From Nephrocerus scutellatus (taxonomy: Eukaryota; Arthropoda; Insecta; Diptera; Pipunculidae), in the NCBI GenBank assembly GCA_947095585.1, contig OX352763.1, positions 48,812,481 through 48,876,480 on the forward strand: 64,000 nucleotides of DNA, in the 5' to 3' direction. The notes under the pieces were generated by a model. It saw only the letters and a list, made by a program, of their open reading frames with translations. It had not been told where the DNA came from and searched no databases. The stretch's first letter is position 1. Each line of letters opens with the position of its first letter. This document shows, one piece after another, positions 42,901 to 54,900 of this stretch. The position numbers were made by a program, and so were the translations under genes.

Positions 42901-45900
42901 CTGTTATTTTCCTTATATTTGGAAAAATTGCAAATATTTTCCCTATTTTTAAACCTGGTAAATCTCCAAATGACGTTTCAAGCTATAGAACAACTAGCTT
43001 TTACCTAAGCGCTCTGCTACCCGCACACATGAATCCCCGTCTTGCCATCACTACCACGGGAGGGGTGTACTATTGCCTAAACCTAAATAAAGCGCCACCT
43101 CGATCGTATTCACACTATGTGGCTTACCGAGATCTTGTTAAGACGCATATTCTGTGAAAGTTTTAGCTCAATCGGATGTCTAGTTTTAGTGTCTAGTATT
43201 ACAAACCAACCATTATATATATATATACATACGTACGTACAAAGCAACGCAGCACATAGCACACAGTCATTATGATGCCGCTATAGGCGTGAAATTCGTA
43301 CAAAACATAACACAGAAAGCAGCGCAGCGAACAGTGCACAGTCATTATGATACGCGACCGTTTTTTCGTCGACTTTAGGTGTTCAGTTACAAAATTGGTC
43401 GCCACAGAAGGCCCTTTTTAAATTCTCTATATTAACTTCACTTGCCCGTGGCTGACCGGCCGGCTGGCTGGCTGGCACACCAAATCTTGTGATCAGGGGG
43501 CTCCCATACAAATATTTTACAAAAAGTACCCGATTTTCTTCAAATTTTATACAAATGTGTATATCCAATGAAAAACACTTTTTGTAAAAGTTTGGAAGTG
43601 ATCGGGCCCTGGGGTCGGGGGCACCCATACAAATCTTATAAAAAAAAGTACCCCGAGATCGGAATAGGGGGCTTCTAAACAATTTTATTCAAACTTTGCA
43701 CATTGTGTATCCCCCGATTAGAGAATTTACACGAAAAATTTACATTTTTATGGGTTATTTTATTTTAAACGGGATAATGTAGCACACAGTTATTATGATA
43801 CGCGACCGTTTTTTCGTCGACTTTAGGTGTTCAGTTACAAAATTGGTCGCCACAGAAGGCCCTTTTTTTAAACGGGATAATATATAGCCTGTGAGCGCCG
43901 TGGCTCAGTGGAAATGCACATGGCTACTGAGCAGGGGTTCGTGATTCCAATCCCAGTAACACCAAAAGTATTTTTCACGGTGTCACACCACAAACGTTCC
44001 GAGAGTAATAACTTGTCACGGAAAACTTCTCAATTCGCCATTCGGACCCGGCCTTAAATTGTAGGTCCCTTCCATTAGTGTCCAAAAATATACATGCGCA
44101 ACACAAATGGTCGCGAGAAGCTAGGCCTTAAACCGCAATGGTCTGTCGCGCCTAATATTATTATTAACATATAGCCTATGTTCACGCTGAAAGTCCATTC
44201 TTAACATTGGTGAAATAATTTTTGAAATCTGTTCAGTAGTTCCGAAGATTACCTCCTACTCACAAACTAATATTACCTCTTTATAATATTAGTATAGATT
44301 TTCCTATTATCTAACATTTCTAAACTTTTTGAAAAATGTGTTCAATACAAACTAATTACGCATATAAATCAACATAATATAATAAAAAAAACAAATGGGA
44401 TTTCGTAAAGGGTTGTCTACCCTACATCCACTTTTGCTATTATCCGACTTCAAATCTAAATATAAGACGATCTACCTTTGCTTGTTTTATTGACGCTCAA
44501 AAAGCATTTGATTAAATTAATTCAATCTTTCTTCCTTAATATAACTTTTCAAATCAAATTAAATAACGTTTATTCTTCGAAATTTAATGCGGTTGCTGGA
44601 GTACCACAGGGCTATATTTTAGGTCCAGTTCTTGATAATATTTTTTTATCGGATATTCCAATTCCTCCTGTGAATGTAAAGACTCTTTGTTATGCTGATG
44701 ACGTTGTATATACCGCAGATGCAAAATTAAAAAAAAAATTAATTAAAGATTAATAGCTACTTAGATGTTTTATATAAATATTATTATGAACAAAAATAAA
44801 TATGGACAAATGTGAGTCTCTTCTATTTATTGGCACTATATCGAGTTATAAAAATGTTCGTACTAATAAACCAATAGTCAAAATAAGCAATGATATAGTT
44901 ATAAATATAAATGTTGTTGTTGTTGTAGCAGCTCCAGGTCTGTTAAACCTATTGCTGAGGAGTTGGCGATTCTTGGTCCAGTGTGTGAATCAGTGCAGTC
45001 CTTTCGGTGCATATAACCGATCGTCGTAGAAAGGAAATAAAAATGTTAACTTGGCTTGACCTTTGACCATAAATATAATTTTTGTGAACATATCAGCAGA
45101 GTTTTGTAAAAGTTTATTACGAAAATTTAAAAAAAATGAGCGAAATCGGTTCAGCCGTTTAGCCGTGAAAAGGTAATAGACAGAAGTCAGACAGAGTTAC
45201 TTTCATATTTCGAACATTAGTATGGATTAGTATGGATAAACAAGCTAAACGACTGATTATTTCATACGGCCTCCCTATTTGGTTTGAAGTTATGGAGAAA
45301 CTACGTGTTTTAGAAAGACAATGTTTAAGATACGGTAACAACATAAAAATGTATAATATATTAAGTTAATATTCATGTATATGTTTCTAATAAAAATTTG
45401 TACGAACTTTTTTAAATAACAATTTTATGATGGATTTAGGATATAATTTTGTTACTAAATTGGAAACTTATGATAATATTCTAGTAAATAATATGCAAAG
45501 ACATAGTGAGTTGTTGCGAATTATTCCGAATATATAAAAAGAAAAAACAGCACAATTGATCGTCCACTAAGGGTTAAGTTTTATTTACGACTAAACTGCA
45601 CTCACTTCATATTCACTCACATATTTGAGTGCATTGGTATTGAGCACACATATATTTTCAACACCCTTCCTCATTGCAAACATGTGTTACAAAAATTAAT
45701 TCCAATTTAATAATTTTTTAAACTCATTATGCTTAACTTCGGCATATTTTTGGTTAAAATATCAGCTATCATTACATCTGTCGAAGCATATTTCAATATA
45801 ATTTGACCATCGCTAACAATTTGTCGAACAGAATGATACCTAATGTTAACATGCTTTGTTCTTGCATGGTGCACGGGGTTTTTTGCAAGTTGCTGCGCAC

Positions 45901-48900
45901 TTAAATTGTCGCCGTACACAACCGTTGGAGTGTCTGACAAACCGCAGCCAATTTCAATAATAAGTCGCCGTATGGTTATTGCGCCATACGCAATAACTCT
46001 GCCTCTGTACTCTGCCTCGGTGCTACTGAGTGCTACACTGCGCTGTTTCTCCGATTTCCAAGATATCGGACCACCAGCTAGGAAGTAAACGTAGCCAGTA
46101 TACGATTTGCGGTCGACCTTGTCACCGCGCCAGTCGGCGTCGACGTAGCCCGTTAGTGCTTGCCCGCACTCTTTGTAATGCAGCTTCATTTCGACTGTAG
46201 ATGCCAAGTGACTGAGAACGTGCTTCACACCCGAAAGGTGCTCGTTGTGTGGATATCTATTCCGCTGCGCCAATTTCGCAACTGAATGCAAAATGTCTGG
46301 TCTGGTTGTTAGTGACAGGCACATCAGCTCGCCAATTGCTGACTGATAGAAAGTCCCATCTACTTTCTGACACTGTCACACGCCACCTGATACCCTGCAT
46401 CCAAAGGCGTTGCCGGTGGTCTGCAATGTTCGCTGCCTTGTCGTCGCAACAGCTCTTTAATGTGTTTCGACTGACCCAAAGTAATATCACCAAATTCACC
46501 GTAACGTTGAATTTCCATGCCAATAAACAATTTCAAAGGACTCTTGTCAACACACTAAACCGATTGCGCAATAGCTGTTTTTATGTTGACCAGGTCTCGT
46601 TAAGGTATGCCGTGCATACGTCCATCTGATGCAAATGTAATTTCAGGTCTGCAGCCAAGGCCAGTATCAAACGTATGCTTTCCAGTCGGCATACAGGTGA
46701 GAACGTTTCGTAATAGTTCACACCATACTGCTGCGAACAACCTTTTGCAACTAAACGTGCTTTGAAACGTTGTACCGCACCATCAGCATCTCGTTTCAGA
46801 CTGAATATCCATTTACAGCCAATAGCTCGCTGATTTTTCGGTAAATCTGTGATCAGCCAGGTCTTATTCGTAATCAAATTCCTCATATTCCTTCTGCATA
46901 GTTCGCACCACTGCGAAGCGTACTTGCTACTTGTCGCCTCCTCGTAGGTCGGTATGTCACTGGAAACTAAAGCGCTGAGTATATTGTATTGCTTCCTCGG
47001 ACGACCTGGTTTACCATTTTGAAGCAATTTTGGCCTGCCGGGTCCTACCCGCACGCCTTTTTTTTTCTCTCGTTTTTTTTTAAATAATGTATACACGCTA
47101 AAGGGGTTTGTACCCTTAGAGTTCCCACACATTAGAGACTTTCTGTCGGCCGATAGTTTAGTCGCGCTCGTAATGAGTATGAACATGTATGCAAGTGCGC
47201 AGACTACAACGATTTGGTATCGGCCGATAAATAAGTTTAATGTGCGACACGATTGCCTTTACACTTTGTCTTAGTCTGTGCACTCACCATCAACCCGACT
47301 GTTTAATCGGCACAGTGTGCGCACTAGCAGCCCAACAAGACCAAATTATCGGCAGATAAAAAAGTCTCTAGTGTGCGGGGACTCTTATAATGCGTAGCAT
47401 AGCGTGGGCGTTAGGGAGAGGAAAAGATGAGATGTCTATGCACACGTGTCTTAAACGACTGCAGATCATATAAAAGCGGAAAAACAGAATCAGGAAATTA
47501 ATTCCACATAACTATCGTGCGGCTAAAGAAGGAATCTCTGTATTGGTTAGTACGTCCGAAGATAGGCTTAATGGTGGACCCATGAGCTCGAGTTGAGACA
47601 CGGGTATTACGGATGGGTTGGAGAATGGGCGGGATGCATCTGGATATTTCTTTTAAACACCACTTGTGGAAAAAGCGATAAACCAGTGACAGGCAGGAAA
47701 CATTCCTACGATCTTCAAGCGATTCGATTGTTTTCGCGATATGTACGTCACCAATAAGTTTTAATGCGCGGTTCTGTTTAGTAGATGCAATGTGGTCTTG
47801 GGGGCACATGCCCAGACAATGCAGTTGTATTCAAGTTTAGGGCCAATATACGCCATGTAAATAGTAGCGAGAGCTGAAGGAGTGAAGTACATCTTGCACC
47901 GTTTTAGGAAACCTCGCAGCATTTTTGGCGATGGCAAATATGTGGTCATCCAACGAAGCTTGTTGTTGACGCACATACCGAGAATTGAGAGTTTTTCAGT
48001 TTCTTTGATGCAAGATCCATTCATGGATAAAGGTTGTGAGTTTAAATTACGCTTGGACGACAGAAGATAGCATTGGGTTTTAGAAGCGTTAAATTCAACT
48101 CTATTATGTAGTCCCCACCTTGTTATGCTGTCAAGATCAATATTTAACGTGCTTAACATACGTTGTTGTTCAAGTTCTACTTGTGACGAAGAGGGGCGCG
48201 CATAAAGCAAGAAGTCATATGAAAAGCTAAGAGTACTGTCGTCAGCAAAGGAATGGATTGGATTATAGGTGGTGGATAGGAGATCATTAATGAAAATCAG
48301 AAAGAGTGTCGGAGATAAAACAGAGCCTTGAGGAACAGCGTTTATGCGGATTTGAATCCGTCCAATACGACCTGGATTGAACGATCAGAAAGGTAGTTCC
48401 TAGTCCAATCGAGCAGGGTGTTATTACTTCCATAATAATGGTTTGTGGTCTACATTTTCGACAAAAGAGCTTGATGCCAGACTCTGTCAAATGCCAAGGA
48501 AATATCGAGTGCAACAACTTTACTTTCACCAAATTTGTGAATAGACTGGTTCCACTTTTCAGTGAGATAAGCCATCAGGTCACCTGTAGAGCGCTGCCTA
48601 CGAAAACCATACTGCTGGTCACAAAGGATTTCACGTGATTCAAGGTATTGCATAAGCTTACGATTGATCAGGGTTTCCATGACCTTGGAGTGTATGGATG
48701 TTAGCGCAATGGGTCGGTACGAGGAAAGAGATGACGTTTCGGAACAGGCTGGATAAAGGCTGTTTTCCAATTCCTTGTGACGGGTCCAGAAGAATAAGAG
48801 AAATGGAAAAGTCAGCGCAGTGGTAATGCCAACGTTGAAGAACACCTCTTCAAAACTATAACGGGAATGCCATCAGGCCCAGCTGATTTATGAATGTTGA

Positions 48901-51900
48901 GATCATTTAATATCTAGCCACTTGACGAGTACGAAAGTAAATCTGTCCGATAGAGGATTCAACTCTTGCAAGTACAGGCGGCGACAACGCGGTATATGGC
49001 AGCGTAGAGCTAGCTGCGAAATGTGAAGCAAGCAGATTAGCCTTGTCTATAGAGCTGACAGTTGGAATGTGTAGTTTAATAAGATGTACAACCTTTAGTT
49101 TATCAAAATCAGTATTATAGTTTATTAAGATTTAGTAATTTAGTAATAAGTAAAAAAAAAACTTCACTAGTTCAGTTCTGGCGAAAGACTAAAACTACTT
49201 TAACAAATACATTACATCTTAGAGTACATAATATGCAACTAAATATGAGAGCATTGTACTCTACGAATTACATCGCTCTCTTCAACACCCCTTCTCGATG
49301 TGTTATTCCGAGCAACTTAACAATTTGTTTAAACTGGTGCTTTGGAAGTGCCTTCGTTAAGATGTCGGCCTCCTGTTCGGAACTACCACAAATTTCAGAA
49401 CGACGTCCCCGTCTTCCAACTTTTGGCGTATAAAATGATGTTTAACATCAATATGCTTAATTCATTTATTTTCGAAGTTATTAGCCTTGATGCAGCTTTG
49501 GTTGTCTTCGAACATAATTATATTGTCTACTGTGGCAAATAGATCGTTCAATAATCCTCGCAGCCACACACCTTCTTGAACAGCTAATGACAACGATACA
49601 TATTCGGATTCGGTTGTCGAGCATGAGACAACTTGTTGTTTCTTTGACGTCCAACTGACAATGTTTCCAAAAACGTTAAACAAGTAACCACTTGTAGATT
49701 TTCTGTCGGTTTCATCAGAAGCGTAATCAGCGTCGGCAAATCCCACTAAAGGCTTCTTCCCTTCCTTTTTATCAAAAACTAGTTCATGATCGACGGTGCC
49801 TTTCAAGTAGCGTACTAGTCTCTTTGCAGCGCTCCAGTGTACTTCTCCAGGATTTTCCTGATGACGACTAAGCTGAGATATTGCATAACAAATATCTGGT
49901 CTGCTGCATAGCATTATATACATCACTTTTCCAATAAGCTCTCTGTATGGTACATTCAACCTTTAATTAGCGTCATTTCTTTTTAGTTTGTTCGACGGAT
50001 CCATAGGAGTTGATACAGTATGGTACATTCAACCTTTTATTAGCGTAATTTCTTTTTAGTTTGTTCGACGGATCCATAGGAGTTGATACAGCATTACAAT
50101 CTTGCATTTTTAAATAAATCATGAGATCATTTATGGCTTTCTTTTGTGACATTTTTAGGCATGATTCTTGCCTGTTATATGATATTCCAATACCAAGAAA
50201 TTGGTTAAATTCCAGAGAATCTTTCATTTCAAATTCTTTCCATAGTAGTGCCCTCATTTCTTCGTGATGTCGCTTATCTGAACTAACTAGAAGCAAGTCA
50301 TCGACATATAGTACTAAATAAGTTACATGACTGCCGAACATAGATGCTATAGTCATGATGAGATCTTGTAAATCCAATTTTTACAGTTACGTCATGAAAT
50401 TTTTACAGCTAATTATCTTCATATCCGGAGTTTTCCTTACTAACTCGAAAGCACCGTTTTTCTCTAAAGAAGTCAACTCATCTGCAACAGCCACTTGCCG
50501 ATGTGCTCTATCAGGTCTAGATTTTATTTCCTCAAAGCTATTAGGGTTTTCTGTAAAATTAAATTCAGACAGATTTATCTGCTCAAAATTATGTCCGTAT
50601 TGTAACTTGCCTGTAATCCTGCGCTCACGGCAACTTTGCTTTTGATTTACCAAATTTGAGTGTTGCCGGAGCGCCACTGGTCCATTATCCGTAGAAGCAT
50701 CGCTGTCACCACTGCTGCAACTTGTTTCTTTATCATCTTCAAGCGATTTATAATCACTCTCATTATTGTTTGATGAAAAATCCCCTTCTGCATTTGGCAT
50801 TTGTTTTTTTTCGATACACCAAACGCCCAAGTCTTCTTCATCAGGATCTGCACATTCGCCACCTTTTGCTGGAAATCTGGATTCGTTGAATCTAGCATTT
50901 CGTGCAACAACAATTTTTCTTCTTTTCGGATCCCAAAACCTATACCCGTTTATTCCGTATCCGACCATTATCATTTCATCACTTTTTGCATCGAATTTTT
51001 CTCTTTTTTCTTTCGGTAGGAGCACAAATACCTGGCATCCAAAGATCCTCAGTTTTCCAACGTCAGGCTTAAATCCGTGCCATATTTCGGCAGGCGTTTT
51101 GGAAGCAACACATCTGGTAGGACATCGCTTTAACAAATACGTAGCTTCCAAAACTGCTTCGCCCCACATTTCTTTGTTCAAACCGGAGTCAATCAACAAT
51201 GTACTCGCTTTTTCCACTACCGTGCGATTGAAACGTTCTGCCACACCGTTTTGTTTTGGACAATAACCAACTGTGGTCTCAAGTTGGATTCCTTTCTCAA
51301 TGTAATATTTTCTCTGTTCTTTTGATAAATATTCAGTGCCTTTTTCACAGGGTAAATAAGCAATATTATGTCAAAATTTTGCTTCTACGTGACTTTGAAA
51401 CTGTTTAAAACAATCAAAGACATCTGACTTACGTTTCATTAAAAAAACAGAAGAGAAATGAGTATAATCATCAATAAAGCTCACGAAATATTTGTTTCTG
51501 TCATATGTAGCTGGCGTAAATGGACCCCACACGTCAGTGTGAACTCTTTCAAGTACTCTTGAAGTTTTTGGTCTATTCGGTTTACTTTGCTTGCACACAC
51601 GGTTTGCATTTAATTTTTTCTTCTCTCACATTTAAGCCAACTACCATATTGTCTCTTATCATCTTATTTAAATAAAAATCATTAACATGACCGAGTCGTT
51701 GATGCCACACGTCACTTACTTTTCACACATTTGCTATCTCTCTTAATGGGTGTAATTTAATTTCATATAACGCATTATATAATTTAGCAGTTGCAATAAC
51801 GCTATGTTTTCTTTTAATTACGGCACTATTTCCACTAGGAAAATACACTTGCAATCCTTTTTCTTGAAGTGCTTTTATTGATAGCAAATTCGATCTGAGA

Positions 51901-54900
51901 TCTTTGGCGAAGAGAACTTCGTACACATCAAATTTTATTAATTTGCCACCAACTAACGTTTTTGCTTGAAACAAACCTATGTGCGTTGCTTTTACGGCGC
52001 TTCCTTGCGCTGCTGTACTTATTACCAACGGCGTCTCAACAACTTAATATCATTTGTTGCATGTCGTGTACTGCCAGAATCTAGCAGTCAAACGTTTGAT
52101 CTACCGTTTCCATCAAGCATAAATGCAACGGCTGAGCTCTCCCTTGGGTTTTTATAGTTTTTACCCTTTCTCTTGTAGTTAGTTGTGTACATCGTTTTAT
52201 TCTTTTGTTCTCGTTGGGGACAATTGACTTTTGTGCCCTCTCCTTCTGCACTTAAAACACTCTCCTGTTAAGTTTGCAGAAAATACAGCTTCGCCGTCGC
52301 TGCCGACACTGTCACTTTGTTCTTTTATAGTTTGCTGTCTTATTTCTTCATTTAACAAGCGAGATTTTGCATATTCAAGCATTAATGTTTCATCAGCCAA
52401 ATTTTCAAGCGCCGTTGTTAACGGCTGAAATTCTTCTGGAAACGTCTTGAATAAGTAATAAATTACTTCGTTACAATCAATTTTTGCACCTGCGGCAGAT
52501 AACTCCCTAACACATTCATCAAATTTTGCAAAATGCACTTTCATATCACTTAACGGCTCATACCTTAACCGATCCAAACGAGTTCGCAACATGTTCTGCT
52601 TTGCCATATTTGTGCCAGAAAATATGGTATTTAATGCATGCCACATTTCTTTTTGTCGTAGTCTTACACCTTATGAACTCTAGATGATTATCGTCCACTA
52701 ACGAAATAATCAAATTTTTTGCTGTGGCATTTTGCTGACGCCACAACACAAAACCTTCCGCAATAGGCTCTGGTTTCTCCTGCGACAACACCTCTAATGC
52801 GTTTTGTGTGTCGAGAAAGTTTTCCACGCGGTATTTCCAGGAGTCGAAGTTTCTTCCATCAAAAGGTTTTATCTTGGCAAATACTAATTCCAGAGTGTTA
52901 GCGTGTCTGGGCCCATAACCTGTAGTTTAATAAGATGTACAACCTTTAGTTTATTAAAATCAGTATTATAGTTTATTAAGATTTTGTAATTCAGTAATAA
53001 GTAAAAAAACAACTTCACTAGTTCAGTTCTGGCAAAAGACTAAAACTACTTTAACAAATACATTACACCTTAGAGTACATAATATGCAATATGAGAGCAT
53101 TGTACTCTACGAATTACATCGCTCTCTTGAACAGAATGGCATTGTGAATAAGCGTTGGAATTGAAGACGAGGCAGTATTTTTAATTCGTTTCACGAATGA
53201 CCAAAAATGTTTACTTCATTTGGGACATTGAAGTATTTTTTGTCTCAGTTTTTGGTCATAATCGAATTTGGCTCGTTTAAGGTAGGCATTGCAATCATTT
53301 CTGACTCGTCTAAATTTGGTTCGGTTTTGCACAGTGGGTTTTTTTTAAATAACCGAAAGCATACCTCACGGTTCCTAGTAGCCTCTTTGCAGCTTAAATC
53401 ATACCAAGCATACTTGAAGATTAAAATAATCATGCATACTGAATACCTTGTCCAAGTCTTTGAGATGATCTTCGAATATTTCTGAAAATATTATATCTCT
53501 TGATATACATTGCCCATTGGTCCATAAGGCGTTGAAACGTTGCAGAAGCTTTTCGCAGACCGAATGGCATCCTGTTAAAACGAAGTATTCCAAATAGAGT
53601 GATGATCCAGAGTTTGCCTCGTGCAAGAAGTCATTAATCCATGGGAGAGGGGATCGGTTAGGAACGGTAATTGTGTTAAGTAATCTTTAATCCACGTTAA
53701 CTCGGATACCACCACTCTTCGGGGTGTAATGTTATGTCAGCTAGATTTATCGTCCATATATTTGGTGGTGCAAAGAGGTCTTCATGAAACCGATTTTAGT
53801 TGTTGTTGTGTTTAAAAATACGTTCGGTATGTTTTTCTTTTTCATTTCGCCAGGACTATCAACATAGGAGTAAGAGTATTTCTAAACAAATAATACATGT
53901 CGGTGGTCGTAAAATGTTCCTATTTGTCGATTCACATATTACAAACGTTTTCATCCTTGTCTGCATTTGCTACATAAACTGGTGTTACAGCTATTGGTGA
54001 AATGGGTTTGAAGTTGATGGTTTTATTTAAACACTCAGGAAATCCGAGAGGAGTCATGTAAATGGTGGCTTCTACATTGGTTTCGATAAACATTTATTGG
54101 GTTGATCAAGAATTCATCATCGACATCTTGGTTGTATTTCGGGCTCTTACGTTGGAGCGCTAAGATAGGATGGAGGTTGATAACTAGCGGTCCAGCAAAC
54201 CATACGCACTAGAAAAGGGAAAAAGGATGGAGGTTGATGACTAGCGGTCCAGCAAACCTAGTTCTATTGGGAGGGGAGGAAGAGTGGTGGAGGAACTGAT
54301 AATTTTGGCAATTATATTAATAAAACAACAACAGTATATTTCGGATGGTTTAAGTATAGTTTATTACTTGAACAATCGGCTTCAACTCGGCTCACGCGCC
54401 GTTTTATGCTACTTTTATAGAGCTCGAAAAGAGCTTTTACAACTTAATATAGTTTTCCCTCAGAGGGATCGAACAGAAAATCGAATATAAATTGATTTGA
54501 GTGTTTAATCTCGGCTTACAGTAAAGCTTATGCTCAGAGGGAGCGAACAAAGTAAGTGCATAGCGCACGTATTGAGTAATTACATTATAATTTTGCTCTG
54601 AGGCAAACAGGCAATCGAAAATTAAACAATTTGGGTATTCGGCGAATAGAAAAGCTTTCCATGACAATTATCACTCTTGGATGTTTGTTCGCGAGAAGTG
54701 GGACCTTAAAAAAACTTTTTGCTATTATCTGGGATTCGAACTTCGAACCTCCCGCTCAGTAGTCCAACGCTTTAACCAATCTACAATATTAATAAAGGCT
54801 GAAGTGATAATAATGGAACGTTAAACTCGTCAAATAATTACCTTAGCGCTGCACAAGTATTTGGTAAAGTAATCGTAATTTTCCATTGGCTGAGCTTATA

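Larger units (their letters stand above)
42994..44298 (-). mobile_element. Helitron-2, non-autonomous, inserted in LINE RT
   Basis: The minus strand begins TCTATACTAATATTATAAAG and ends AAAAGCTAG, inserted between A and T. Removing 42994-44298 rejoins the LINE RT frame in phase (SSYR to LLSNISKLFEKC), which fixes both ends. It carries a nested minisatellite-TIR repeat (43420-43728), a duplicated 85-90-bp segment and a SINE. No helicase is visible. Confidence 0.82.
45557..47093 (-). mobile_element. Copia-1, degraded Ty1/Copia element
   Basis: A possible LTR end (minus strand TGTTGAAAATATATG) follows a purine tract at 45664-45677. Upstream on the minus strand are RNase H and RT pieces. The 5' half (gag, protease, integrase) and 5' LTR are missing. 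Confidence 0.75.
49070..53133 (-). mobile_element. Copia-2: structurally complete Ty1/Copia element, 4064 bp
   Basis: The LTRs at 49070-49287 and 52921-53133 are bounded by a perfect 5-bp target duplication GAATG (49065-49069 and 53134-53138). A polypurine tract and a Copia-type primer site are present. Order gag, protease, integrase, RT, RNase H defines Ty1/Copia. Pol is internally deleted, so it is non-autonomous. Confidence 0.9.

Noticed and set aside
43891..43970. A functional tRNA gene
   Set aside because: The A box is good but the B box is expanded and no acceptor stem forms; target duplications and a long body mark it as a SINE.
53800..54000. A small + strand gene (66 codons)
   Set aside because: It is antisense to a decayed Gypsy protease-RT region and shows no features of its own.
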